Part shown: positions 32,121-40,400 of the stretch, piece after piece | Numbering within the stretch: position 1 is the stretch's first letter | Layout of the letters: each line of letters opens with the position of its first letter | Source of the DNA: Streptomyces paradoxus | Lineage (GTDB): Bacteria > Actinomycetota > Actinomycetes > Streptomycetales > Streptomycetaceae | Assembly (NCBI RefSeq): GCF_014202475.1 | Contig: NZ_JACHGV010000009.1 | Coordinates: 62,001 to 126,000 of the forward strand | Length of the DNA stretch: 64,000 bases | Reading direction: 5' to 3' | Program-made: the position numbers and the translations under genes | Notes under the pieces: model-generated | What the model was told of the DNA's origin: nothing | Database searches by the model: none | Seen by the model: the letters and a program-made list of their open reading frames with translations, nothing else

Positions 32121-33058
32121 CCGCCACGACGACGGCCCCCGTGGCCGCACCTCCGACGGGCGCCCCGGCCCGCCGCCCCTCCGCCCGGCTGCGCGCCTGG
32201 GCGACCCGGGCCCCGCTGCTGCCAGCCCTGATCTTCATGATCGTCGTCACCCAGCTGCCCTTCGTGGCCACGCTGGTGATCTCCTTCTTCGACTGGAACA
32301 GCCTCTATCCGGACGCCCGGCACTTCACCGGCCTCGACAACTACCAGGAGGTCCTCACCGACCCGGACCTGCGGAACTCGGTGTGGACGACCGTGCTGCT
32401 GACAGTGGCCGTGGTACTGGCCAGCCTGGTGCTGGGACTGGTCCTCGCGCTGCTGCTGGACCGGCGGTTCCGCGGCCGGGGCATCGTACGGACGCTGCTG
32501 ATCGCGCCGTTCCTGGTGGTGCCGGTCGCGGCGGCCCTGCTCTGGAAACATGTGCTCTACAACCCTGAATACGGCTTGCTCAATGGGCTGTTGCACTATG
32601 TGGGCGGACCACAGCCCGACTGGATCTCCAGCACCCCGCTGCTCGCGGTCGAGGCGTCCCTCGTCTGGCAGTGGACGCCGTTCATGATGCTGATCCTGCT
32701 CGCCGGCCTGCAGAGCCGCGACCACGAGCAGATCGAGGCGGCCCGGGTCGACGGCGCGAACGACTGGCAGATCTTCGTCCACCTGACGCTCCCGCACCTG
32801 CGCCGCTACCTCGAACTGGGCGCCCTGCTGGGCTCGATCTACATCGTCCAGAACTTCGACGCGGTCTTCACGATCACCTCCGGCGGCCTCGGCACCGCCA
32901 ACCTCCCCTACACCGTCTACCAGAGCTTCTACCAGGCCCACGAGAACGGCCTCGCCTCGGCCGCGGGTGTCCTGGTCGTCATCGGCTCGATCATCATCGC
33001 GACCTTCGCCCTGCGCGTGGTGTCGTCCCTGTTCCGCGAGGAGGTGTCCCGCGCATGA
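32117..33058 (+). CDS. Polyol/sugar ABC importer permease, first subunit
   Basis: A 313-residue membrane protein with the start at ATG 32117 (ATGA overlap). Six hydrophobic segments are visible, the first being ALIFMIVVTQLPFVATLVIS, and the EAA loop is EAARVDGANDWQIFVHL, followed by TLPHLRRYLE. It pairs with the next gene product to form the channel. As in the pectin importer, no ATPase gene is nearby, so a shared ATPase such as MsiK would be needed. Confidence 0.9.
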   Translation: MTATTTAPVAAPPTGAPARRPSARLRAWATRAPLLPALIFMIVVTQLPFVATLVISFFDWNSLYPDARHFTGLDNYQEVLTDPDLRNSVWTTVLLTVAVVLASLVLGLVLALLLDRRFRGRGIVRTLLIAPFLVVPVAAALLWKHVLYNPEYGLLNGLLHYVGGPQPDWISSTPLLAVEASLVWQWTPFMMLILLAGLQSRDHEQIEAARVDGANDWQIFVHLTLPHLRRYLELGALLGSIYIVQNFDAVFTITSGGLGTANLPYTVYQSFYQAHENGLASAAGVLVVIGSIIIATFALRVVSSLFREEVSRA

Positions 33059-33879
33059 CCGCCCTGCGCCGCAACAGCATGGGCCTGCTGGCCTGGCTGG
33101 CCGGGATCGTGTTCTTCCTGCCCATCGCGTGGATGGCGCTGACGTCCTTCCACTCGGAGGCCGACGCCGCGACCAACCCGCCGTCCTTCGCCGCCTCGCT
33201 GACACTGGACGGCTACCGCGAGTTCTTCGGAGCGGGCGGTGGGGCGAGCCCCTGGCCGGCCCTGATCAACTCAACGGTGGCCTCCGTCGCCTCCACCCTG
33301 CTGGTCCTGCTGCTGGCCTTCCCGGCGGCCTACGCGCTGTCCGTCAACCGCGTCCGGAAGTGGACGGACGTCCTGTTCTTCTTCCTCTCCACGAAGATGC
33401 TGCCCGCGGTGGCGGGCCTGCTGCCGATCTACCTCTTCGCCAAGAACGCCGGAATGCTCGACAACATCTGGCTGCTGGTCATCCTCTACACCTCCATGAA
33501 CCTGCCGATCGCGGTGTGGATGATGCAGTCCTTCCTCGCCGAGATCCCGGTCGCGGTGATCGAGGCCGCCCGGGTGGACGGAGCACGGCTGCCCACGGTC
33601 CTCGCACGCGTGGTCGCCCCGATCTCCCTCCCCGGTATCGCCGCCACGGCGCTGATCTGCTTCATCTTCAGCTGGAACGAGCTGCTGTTCGCCCGGGTGC
33701 TCACAGGTGTGGTCGCCGAGACCGCCCCCGTCTTCCTGACCGGCTTCATCACCAGCCAGGGCCTGTTCCTGGCGAAGGTGTGCGCCGCGTCGCTCGTCAT
33801 CTCCCTGCCGGTGCTCGCCGCGGGGTTCGCCGCCCAGGACAAGCTGGTCCAGGGCCTGTCATTGGGAGCCGTGAAATGA
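33055..33879 (+). CDS. Polyol/sugar ABC importer permease, second subunit
   Basis: A 274-residue membrane protein starting at ATG 33055 (ATGA overlap). It has six predicted helices, beginning LAWLAGIVFFLPIAWMALTS, and the EAA loop EAARVDGARLPTVLARV, then VAPISLPG. KWTDVLFFFLSTKMLPAVAG is characteristic of the mannitol/sorbitol importer subgroup. It is coupled downstream to the dehydrogenase gene by another ATGA. Confidence 0.9.
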   Translation: MTALRRNSMGLLAWLAGIVFFLPIAWMALTSFHSEADAATNPPSFAASLTLDGYREFFGAGGGASPWPALINSTVASVASTLLVLLLAFPAAYALSVNRVRKWTDVLFFFLSTKMLPAVAGLLPIYLFAKNAGMLDNIWLLVILYTSMNLPIAVWMMQSFLAEIPVAVIEAARVDGARLPTVLARVVAPISLPGIAATALICFIFSWNELLFARVLTGVVAETAPVFLTGFITSQGLFLAKVCAASLVISLPVLAAGFAAQDKLVQGLSLGAVK

Positions 33880-34865
33880 AGGCCGCCGTCATCGAGTCCG
33901 TGGGCAAGGCCGTCGTCGCCGAGGTCCCGGACCCGACGCCAGGGCCGCGCGAGGTCGTCGTCGAGGTCGCGGCCTGCGGGCTGTGCGGCACGGACCTGCA
34001 CATCCTCCAGGGCGAGTTCGCCCCGAAGCTCCCGATCGTGCCCGGGCACGAGTTCGCCGGCGAGGTCGTCGGGGTCGGCACCCGGGTCACGGAGGTGTCG
34101 GTGGGCGACCGGGTCGCCGTCGACCCCTCTCTGTACTGCTTCGAATGCCGCTACTGCCGTACCGGCCACAACAACCTCTGCGAACGCTGGGCGGCGATCG
34201 GCGTGACCACGGCCGGCGGCGCGGCCCGGTACGCCCTCGCCCCGGTGGCGAACTGCGTGAAGCTCCCCGACCACGTCCGCACCGAGGACGCGGCGCTCGT
34301 CGAGCCCCTCTCCTGTGCGGTGCGCGGCTACGACGTGCTCCAGTCCCGCCTCGGCGCGCACGTGCTGATCTACGGCTCCGGCACCATGGGCCTGATGATG
34401 CTGGAGCTGGCCAAGCGCACGGGCGCGGCGAGCGTGGACGTCGTGGATGTGAACCCGGCCCGCCTGGAGACGGCCCGCCGCCTCGGCGTCTCGGCGTCGG
34501 CGGCGAACCCCGACGAACTGGACCGCCCCCAGGGCTGGGACCTGGTCGTCGACGCCACGGGCAACGCGGCGGCGATCCAGGACGGCCTGGACCGGGTGGC
34601 GAAAGCGGGCACGTTCCTGCAGTTCGGCGTGGCCGACTACGCGACGCGCGTGACGATCGACCCGTACCGCATCTACAACCAGGAGATCACCATCACGGGT
34701 TCGATGGCGGTCCTGCACAGCTTCGAGCGGGCCGCGGAATTGTTCGCGAACGGCGTCCTCGACCCCGGGATCTTCATCAGCGACCGCGTCCCGCTGGAGC
34801 GCTACCCGCAGGCGCTGGAGCAGTTCGCGGCGGGTGTCGGCCGCAAGATCGTGGTCGTGCCGTAG
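33876..34865 (+). CDS. Zinc-dependent (polyol) alcohol dehydrogenase
   Basis: A 329-residue medium-chain dehydrogenase. The catalytic zinc site is CGLCGTDLHIL and PGHEFAGEVVGVG; the structural zinc Cys set is CFECRYCRTGHNNLC. The Rossmann motif is VLIYGSGTMGLMMLELAK. It resembles sorbitol or L-iditol dehydrogenases and would oxidise the polyol brought in by the coupled ABC importer to a keto-sugar. It is the last gene of the operon; the small gene downstream begins 67 bases later. Substrate is inferred. Confidence 0.88.
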   Translation: MKAAVIESVGKAVVAEVPDPTPGPREVVVEVAACGLCGTDLHILQGEFAPKLPIVPGHEFAGEVVGVGTRVTEVSVGDRVAVDPSLYCFECRYCRTGHNNLCERWAAIGVTTAGGAARYALAPVANCVKLPDHVRTEDAALVEPLSCAVRGYDVLQSRLGAHVLIYGSGTMGLMMLELAKRTGAASVDVVDVNPARLETARRLGVSASAANPDELDRPQGWDLVVDATGNAAAIQDGLDRVAKAGTFLQFGVADYATRVTIDPYRIYNQEITITGSMAVLHSFERAAELFANGVLDPGIFISDRVPLERYPQALEQFAAGVGRKIVVVP

Positions 34866-34932
34866 CCCAACGGACACCGGGGCGGGCGAAATCCGGTGGG
34901 GCGCCCGCCCCCGCCCCCGTACGCTCGCGGGC

Positions 34933-35154
34933 ATGCCGAGACCCCACGGATTCACCTACGAGCAGCACACCGGCGGAACCGTCCGCGTCAGCCACCACGG
35001 CCGCCCCGCCACCACCCTGAACGGCCCCCGGGCCGCACAGTTCCTCGCCGAGGTCGAGACCTCCGACCCCCAGCTGGTCATGGCCCGCTGGACCGGCAAC
35101 TACAAGCGGGGCAACGAACGCACCGCCCGCGACCACCCCCGCAATCGCCGCTGA
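34933..35154 (+). CDS. Small conserved Streptomyces protein of unknown function
   Basis: A 73-residue basic protein with the start at ATG 34933. It begins MPRPHGFTYEQHTGGTVRVS and ends with an Arg/Lys-rich tail (NYKRGNERTARDHPRNRR). The HGRPATTLNGPRAAQFLAEV segment suggests a small beta-hairpin plus helix. I believe closely similar small proteins occur in many streptomycetes, but I cannot name a function. The basic tail might contact nucleic acid. It has no obvious operon partner. Confidence 0.65.
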   Translation: MPRPHGFTYEQHTGGTVRVSHHGRPATTLNGPRAAQFLAEVETSDPQLVMARWTGNYKRGNERTARDHPRNRR

Positions 35155-35230
35155 AGCCCCCGCGATCGCCGTTGACCCGATTGGCGGCAAGGTAAGGGAA
35201 CGGCAAAACCGCCTCGCTCGTTCACCCGGC

Positions 35231-36442
35231 ATGACAGCTATGACCCCCGGCTCGAACATCCCCCTGTCCGCCGCCCGCGTGACGGTGGACGTCGCCGCCC
35301 CGGTGCGGCTCGACGTATCGGGCCTGCTGCTCACCGCCGACGGCAAGGTGCGCTCCGACGACGACTTCATCTTCTACAACCAGCCGTCGGGCCCCGGCGT
35401 GACGTACCGCTCGGGCGGCGGCAGCGCGCCCGACGCGATCGTGGTCGACACGGCGGCCGTGCCCCCGGGCATCGAGAAGATCGTCGTCACGGCGAGCCCG
35501 GACGCCGCGGGCCAGACCTTCCAGGGCATCGAGCCGACGGCCACCATCCGCAACGCGGACGACGGCTCCGTCCTGGCCACGTTCACGCCGCCGCAGCTCG
35601 GCAGCGAGACGGCCCTGGTCATCGTGGAGGTCTACCAGCGCAACGGCCAGTGGAAGGCCCGGGCCGTGGGCCAGGGATACGCCAACGGCCTCGCGGGCAT
35701 CGCCACGGACTTCGGTGTCACGGTGGAGGAGCCGGCCGCGGCCGCCCCGCCCCAGCCGGTGACCCCGCCGCCGGCTCCGGTGCAGCCGCCGGCGCCGCCC
35801 GTCTCCGCCCCCGCCGCGCCCCCGGCCGCCCCGGCCACACCTCCTCCGCCCGCGCCCGGCGCCGGGAAGATCAACCTGGACAAGGGCCGCGTCAGCCTCC
35901 AGAAGAACCAGACCGTCTCCCTGATCAAGGGCGGCCGCCCCCTGCTGTCCCAGGTGAAGATGGGTCTGGGCTGGGAGCCCGCGTACCGCGGCAAGGACAT
36001 CGACCTGGACGCCTCGGTCATCGCCTACGGGCCGCAGCGCAACCACATCGACAGCTGCTACTTCGGCAAGCTCCAGATCGTGGGCGGCGCCATCCGCCAC
36101 TCCGGCGACAACCTCACGGGCGAGGGCGGCGGGGACGACGAGGTCATCACCGTCGACCTCGGGCGTCTCCCCCAGGAGGTCACCGGCCTGGTCTTCACGG
36201 TCAACTCCTTCTCCGGCCAGAAGTTCACGGAGGTGGCCAAGGCGTACTGCCGCCTCCTGGACGGCACGACCGGCGAGGAACTGGTCCGCTTCGACCTCAC
36301 CAGTGCCGAGGCGCAGACCGGCGTGATGATGGCCAAGCTCATCCGCCAGTTCTCCGGCGAGTGGGACATGACGGCCATGGGCGACTTCGTGAAGTCCCGC
36401 ACGGTGAGGGGAATGGTGAAGCCGGCGGCGCAGGCCCTGTAA
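35231..36442 (+). CDS. TerD-family protein with two TerD domains and a proline-rich linker
   Basis: A 403-residue cytoplasmic protein. The first TerD-like domain is at about 10-165 (SSDDFIFYNQPSGPG-type strand, read here as RSDDDFIFYNQPSGPGVTYR). An Ala/Pro linker spans about 170-215. The second domain is at about 220-395 (INLDKGRVSLQKNQTVSL, MGLGWEPAYRGKDIDLDAS, NSFSGQKFTEVAKAYCRLLD). TerD domains bind calcium and are linked to tellurite and stress responses. The DDDF and DIDLDAS acidic runs could supply calcium ligands. The start may be ATG 35231 or 35240; no ribosome site is seen, so a leaderless message is possible. Confidence 0.85.
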   Translation: MTAMTPGSNIPLSAARVTVDVAAPVRLDVSGLLLTADGKVRSDDDFIFYNQPSGPGVTYRSGGGSAPDAIVVDTAAVPPGIEKIVVTASPDAAGQTFQGIEPTATIRNADDGSVLATFTPPQLGSETALVIVEVYQRNGQWKARAVGQGYANGLAGIATDFGVTVEEPAAAAPPQPVTPPPAPVQPPAPPVSAPAAPPAAPATPPPPAPGAGKINLDKGRVSLQKNQTVSLIKGGRPLLSQVKMGLGWEPAYRGKDIDLDASVIAYGPQRNHIDSCYFGKLQIVGGAIRHSGDNLTGEGGGDDEVITVDLGRLPQEVTGLVFTVNSFSGQKFTEVAKAYCRLLDGTTGEELVRFDLTSAEAQTGVMMAKLIRQFSGEWDMTAMGDFVKSRTVRGMVKPAAQAL

Positions 36443-36459
36443 CCACCAGCGGCCCGACG

Positions 36460-36485
36460 GGACGCCCCCTGCCCAGGGGGCGTCC
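36460..36485. terminator. Bidirectional 12-bp hairpin after the TerD gene
   Basis: Arms GGACGCCCCCTG (36460-36471) and CAGGGGGCGTCC (36474-36485) pair perfectly. It lies between the convergent TerD and TetR genes and probably ends both transcripts. Confidence 0.78.
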
Positions 36486-36502
36486 GGCGTCCCGCTCGGC
36501 CG

Positions 36503-37078
36503 TCAGCGGCGCCCCGCCACCAGCCCCTCCATCAGCAGCGTCAGATACCGCCGGAGGTGCCGGCCCTCCCCGTCCGCCAGCTCCGACGCCGTCGCCACCC
36601 CGTGCGCCAGCCGCAGCACGTCGACCGGCTCGACGTCCCGCCGGAGCGTGCCCTCCTCCTGCGCCGCCCGGACCAGCCGCCCCGCCGCGGCCTTGACCGG
36701 GTCGCCGCAGGCCGTGTTCACGAGGGAGCCGGAGTCGGTGACAGCCGGTCCCAGCAGTGCCTTCAGCCCCCGCATGCGGATCATCCCGGCGCCCAGTTCG
36801 TACAGCCACTCCCCCAGCGCCTCGCCAGGCGGCAGTTCGGCGGCGAGCGCGTCGGCCCGGGCCGCGAGCGCCTCGACGCGGTCCAGGTAGGCGGCCTCCA
36901 GCAGCGCCCGCCGGGTCGGGAAGTGCCGGTACAGCGTGCCGGAGCCGACCCCGGCCCGCTTGGCGATGTCGTCGAGGGACGCGCCTTCCCCGTGCTCGGC
37001 GAAGGCCTCCACGGCGACCGTCAGCAACCGCTCGTAGTTGCGCCGGGCGTCCGCCCGCATGGGCCTGACCTGCACCAC
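36503..37078 (-). CDS. TetR-family regulator
   Basis: A 191-residue repressor. The helix-turn-helix is NYERLLTVAVEAFAEHGEGA and SLDDIAKRAGVGSGTLYRHF, followed by the family phrase PTRRALLEAAYLDRVEAL. The C-terminal ligand domain is helical, with DPVKAAAGRLVRAAQEEGTL. GTG at 37078 is preferred because GAGGAG lies 7 bases upstream. No obvious target gene is adjacent: the upstream neighbour is a decayed ABC permease and the downstream neighbour is TerD. The target is unknown. Confidence 0.85.
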   Translation of the reverse strand: MVQVRPMRADARRNYERLLTVAVEAFAEHGEGASLDDIAKRAGVGSGTLYRHFPTRRALLEAAYLDRVEALAARADALAAELPPGEALGEWLYELGAGMIRMRGLKALLGPAVTDSGSLVNTACGDPVKAAAGRLVRAAQEEGTLRRDVEPVDVLRLAHGVATASELADGEGRHLRRYLTLLMEGLVAGRR

Positions 37079-37145
37079 GCGACCACTCCTCACCGACCGG
37101 GACCTACTCCGCACCTTACCGAGAGGCCGGACCCGGGGCCCGCCC

Positions 37146-37488
37146 TCACACCTTCATGGCCCCGGCCGCCAGGTCCCGCAGGAAGTGCCGCGCCCCGAAC
37201 AGGAACACCACGATCAGCGGGATGACGCTCATCGGCGCACCGGCCATCACCAGGGCGTGGTCCGCGTTGTAGAGGACGTCGAGGTTCGCCGGTGCCACCT
37301 GGAGCGTGACCTTCTCCGGGTCGATCATCGGCGCCGTCGATGCGCCCGGCGTCCAGCAGTTCGTCGGGCAGCGAGTTCTGCGCGTACTGGCGCATCCAGA
37401 AGATGCCGAAGGCGTTGGCCGCGCCGGGATGATCAGCGCTTTCAGCGAACCGGCCCAGCCGAACTCGGCGATGGTGACGAACGTTCAC
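37146..37488 (-). pseudogene. Decayed MalG-type sugar ABC permease
   Basis: Three short frames together give a permease C-terminal half. The first, TFVTIAEFGWAGSLKALIIP, shifts frame near 37428 into ANAFGIFWMRQYAQNSLPDE, then LLDAGRIDGA (the EAA-loop helix). This jumps frame near 37330 into DPEKVTLQVAPANLDVLYN, ending LFGARHFLRDLAAGAMKV and a TGA at 37146. The middle of the EAA loop and following helix are missing, and everything before the second half of the gene is gone. It is clearly non-functional. It borders a LacI-type regulator gene and begins at an operator-like palindrome. Confidence 0.8.
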
Positions 37489-37497
37489 GTGAGCGTT
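37480..37497. promoter_or_regulatory. LacI-type operator candidate at the edge of the permease remnant
   Basis: AACGTTCACGTGAGCGTT is an 18-bp palindrome with one mismatched pair. It lies 28 bases beyond the stop of the LacI-family gene and directly joins the permease remnant, as if a deletion removed everything between an operator and the middle of the last transport gene. Confidence 0.6.
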
Positions 37498-37525
37498 GCC
37501 GTCGAGCCGCCGGTGGCCCGGGACG

Positions 37526-38572
37526 TCAGGCGGAGTCGCGCACCACGAGTTCGGGCGTCACCCAGGCGTCGGCGCCCCGCAGCGGCTCCTCGCCCGCGCG
37601 CAGCCGGGCCACCTGCTCCACGGCCAGCCGTCCCAGCTGCCGCTTGTCGATGTGCAGGGTGGTCAGGGCGGGTTCGACCAGCTCGCCCAGCGAGAGGCCG
37701 TCGAAGCCGAGCACGGCCAGATCGTCCGGAACGCTCCGGCCGCTGCGGCGAGCACCGCGCATCGCCCCGATGGCGATCAGGTCGTTGAAGCCGAAGACCG
37801 CGGTGATCTCGGGCCGCTGGGCCAGCAGCCGTTCCATGCCGGCCTCACCGCCCGCCACGCTGTGCTCGGGGCACACCACGACCCAGCTCTCGTCGGCCGG
37901 CAGGCCGAGCCGCCGCGCCTGCTCCAGGAAGGCCTGTCTGCGGGGGCCGGGCCCGTGCACGCCGTCCAGCATGCCGATCCTGCGGTGCCCCGCGCGGAAC
38001 AGGTGGTTCATGCCCTGCTCGACACCGGTGGCAGCGTCGATGCCCACGGCCGCGAACCGGGTCTGCTGCGGGCCGCGCTCCAGCAGCACCAGCGGCACAC
38101 CGCCGAGGTGCCGGGTGAGCACGTCGTCCGGGTCCTTGAAGTAGCCCACGACGGCGTCCGCCTGGTGGGAGAGCACGTCGAGCGCCTCCCGCTCCCTGGC
38201 CTCGTCGAGCCGGGAGTCCCACACGACGACCTGCCACCCACGTTGCTCGGCCGCCTCCAGCACTCCGGCGGCCACCTCGGGGAAGAAGGGGTTGCGCAGG
38301 TCCGGGATGACCAGGCCGGCCGTCACCGCGCCCTTCTGGACGAGTCCGCGCGCGAAACGGCTCGGCCGGTAGTCCAGGAGCCGCGCCGCCTCCAGGACCC
38401 GCTCCTTGGTGCCGGGGTCGATCTCACCCTTGTCGTTGACCGCCCGGGAGACCGTCTGGCGGGACACCCCGGCCAGGCGTGCGACGTCGTGGATCGTGGC
38501 CCGGCGCCGCGCACCGTCGGGCCGCTCGGCACTCGGCTCCGCACGCTGATTGTCCGTCCACACGTCCAGCAC
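37526..38572 (-). CDS. LacI-family transcriptional regulator
   Basis: About 348 residues. The LacI helix-turn-helix reads ATIHDVARLAGVSRQTVSRA, followed by NDKGEIDPGTKERVLEAA and the hinge LDYRPSRFARGL. The periplasmic-binding-like sensor domain has AGLVIPDLRNPFFPEVAAGV and VFGFNDLIAIGAMRGARR. The frame stays open to 38722, but homologous length points to GTG at 38572 or 38563, neither with a clear ribosome site, so the start is uncertain. Downstream is an operator-like palindrome fused to a decayed permease gene, so its former target operon appears to be lost. Confidence 0.85.
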   Translation of the reverse strand: MLDVWTDNQRAEPSAERPDGARRRATIHDVARLAGVSRQTVSRAVNDKGEIDPGTKERVLEAARLLDYRPSRFARGLVQKGAVTAGLVIPDLRNPFFPEVAAGVLEAAEQRGWQVVVWDSRLDEAREREALDVLSHQADAVVGYFKDPDDVLTRHLGGVPLVLLERGPQQTRFAAVGIDAATGVEQGMNHLFRAGHRRIGMLDGVHGPGPRRQAFLEQARRLGLPADESWVVVCPEHSVAGGEAGMERLLAQRPEITAVFGFNDLIAIGAMRGARRSGRSVPDDLAVLGFDGLSLGELVEPALTTLHIDKRQLGRLAVEQVARLRAGEEPLRGADAWVTPELVVRDSA

Positions 38573-38849
38573 TGTATCCGGCACCGCGGCCCGCCCGGCA
38601 GGGGAAGCCGGACGGACACCCTCCGGATATCCCCCGGCTCCGACGCGACCACCGGCCCGCACCCGCGCACGGCGAGAAGGGGCGGTGCCGGGGGTGTCCG
38701 CCCGCAGCGGTTGGCGCGTCAACGCCAGTCAGTCGGCACGCAACCCCATCGCGCTGTTCCGAGGACGGACACCCCGGCGCGGCCCCGACCCACCCCACGG
38801 GAAGGCGAAGCCGCAGCGATCCCCCGACCCGGCACCCACCGTCCGCGGG

Positions 38850-39254
38850 TCAGTCGCCGAGCTCGGTGAACAGCGTCAGCTGAAGCGCACCGGGGGCTTC
38901 GAGCCGCGAGTTGAGGGAGTTCCAGGGGGTGCGGGTCGGCTCGGCGACGACCTCGGCCCCCGCCCCGGCCAGCTTCGCCGTGGTGGCAACCGAGTCGTCC
39001 ACCTGGAAGGCGACCCTGATGTGCCCGGCCACCCGGCGCCCCACCTCGACCTCGTCGATGAACGCGGCGTGATGGGGGTCGGTCAGCTCCAGGGTGGCCC
39101 GCCCGGCGTCGAGGATCGTGACCCGCCCGTCCTCCGAGGCGAACGCGCCCTGCTCTCTCAGCCCGAGCACGTCCCGGTAGAAGTGCAGCGCTGCGTCGTA
39201 GTCCTCGGCGGTCACGACCAGGCGGAGTTCGCGAACGGCCGGCTCTTCGGACAT
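38850..39254 (-). CDS. VOC-superfamily (glyoxalase/bleomycin-resistance fold) protein
   Basis: A 134-residue protein with two beta-alpha-beta modules. The first has RELRLVVTAEDYDAALHFYR, with DVLGLREQGAFASEDGRV after it. The second has HIRVAFQVDDSVATTAKLAG and ends in ALQLTLFTELGD. Metal-ligand positions (Glu/His on the strands) are partly present, with E in ATLELTD and H in HIRVAF. The reaction is unknown. It lies 81 bases downstream of the ACC deaminase gene on the same strand and may belong to that transcript. Confidence 0.78.
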   Translation of the reverse strand: MSEEPAVRELRLVVTAEDYDAALHFYRDVLGLREQGAFASEDGRVTILDAGRATLELTDPHHAAFIDEVEVGRRVAGHIRVAFQVDDSVATTAKLAGAGAEVVAEPTRTPWNSLNSRLEAPGALQLTLFTELGD

Positions 39255-39335
39255 GAGGGCTCCTCCAGGAGTTCGGGTGACCGCGACAACCCGGCGGCCC
39301 TCCGGATGATTCCCGTACGCGGCCCGGACCGGCGA

Positions 39336-40352
39336 TCAGAACAGCGCGCTGTACGCGTTCAGCGCCGGCTGCCCGCCCAGGTGGGCGTAGAGCACCGTGG
39401 AGTCGCGGCCGATCTCGCCCCTCGACACCAGGTCGATCATCCCGGCCATGGACTTGCCCTCGTAGACGGGGTCGGTGACCATCCCCTCGGTCCGGGCCGC
39501 GAGCCGCATCGCCGCGAGCGTCGCCTCGTCGGGAACGCCGTAGACGCCCGCGTGGTACCTCTCGTCGAGTTCGACGTCCTTCTCTGTCAGCTCCCGCTCG
39601 ACGCCGATCAGCCGGCCGGTGCCGTGCGCGATCCGGGCGATCTGGGTGCGGGTCGCGGCCGGCTTCGCCGAGGCGTCGACGCCCAGTACCCGCCGGGGCC
39701 GCCCGCCCGCCTCCTCCAGCGCGGCGAACCCGGCGACCATGCCGGCCTGGGTCGAGCCCGTCACCGAGCACACCACGACGGTGTCGAAGAAGACGCCCAG
39801 CTCCCGCTCCTGCTCGGCGACCTCGTACGCCCACCCGGCGAAGCCCAGGCCGCCGAGCGGATGGTCGGAGGCACCGGCCGGGATGGCGTAGGGCTTCCCG
39901 CCGCCCTCCTCGACCTCCCTGAGCGCCTGCTCCCAGCTCTCCTTGAAGCCGATGCCGAACCCGGCCCTCACCAGCCGCACATCGGCCCCGGCGAGCCGGC
40001 TGATCAGGATGTTGCCGACCTTGTCGTACTCGGCGTCGGGCCAGTCCACCCAACTCTCCTGGACGAGCACGCACTTGAGTCCGGCCCGGGCGGCGACGGC
40101 CGCGACCTGGCGGGTGTGGTTGGACTGCACGCCCCCGATCGACACGAGCGTGTCGCAGCCCTGGGCGAGCGCGTCGGCGACCAGGTACTCCAGCTTGCGG
40201 GTCTTGTTGCCGCCGTACGCCACACCGGAGTTGCAGTCCTCGCGCTTGGCCCAGAGGGATGCACCACCGAGGTGCGCGGTGAGCCGCTCCAGGGGGTGGA
40301 CGGGCGAAGGCCCGAAGAGCAGGGGGTAACGCTCGTACGAGGAAAGGGACAT
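39336..40352 (-). CDS. acdS: 1-aminocyclopropane-1-carboxylate deaminase
   Basis: A 338-residue PLP enzyme of the tryptophan-synthase-beta fold. The PLP Lys lies in YGGNKTRKLEYLVADAL; the substrate loop is SIGGVQSNHTRQVAAVAARA. The C-terminal MVTDPVYEGKSMAGMIDL and LYAHLGGQPALNAY carry the Glu and Leu (family positions 295 and 322) used to separate true ACC deaminases from D-cysteine desulfhydrases. It splits the plant ethylene precursor ACC to ammonia and 2-ketobutyrate. This trait lowers plant ethylene and fits a plant-associated, pectin-degrading streptomycete. The start is ATG at 40352 with AGGA upstream. Confidence 0.9.
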   Translation of the reverse strand: MSLSSYERYPLLFGPSPVHPLERLTAHLGGASLWAKREDCNSGVAYGGNKTRKLEYLVADALAQGCDTLVSIGGVQSNHTRQVAAVAARAGLKCVLVQESWVDWPDAEYDKVGNILISRLAGADVRLVRAGFGIGFKESWEQALREVEEGGGKPYAIPAGASDHPLGGLGFAGWAYEVAEQERELGVFFDTVVVCSVTGSTQAGMVAGFAALEEAGGRPRRVLGVDASAKPAATRTQIARIAHGTGRLIGVERELTEKDVELDERYHAGVYGVPDEATLAAMRLAARTEGMVTDPVYEGKSMAGMIDLVSRGEIGRDSTVLYAHLGGQPALNAYSALF

Positions 40353-40400
40353 GAGTCCTCCCGGGTCGGTCTCGATCGGTCTCGGCCGGGCCGGCCGGGC

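Noticed and set aside
38573..38722. Fifty-residue N-terminal extension of the LacI regulator
   Set aside because: The extension is Arg/Pro/Gly-rich low-complexity sequence with no ribosome site, and LacI proteins begin a few residues before the helix-turn-helix.
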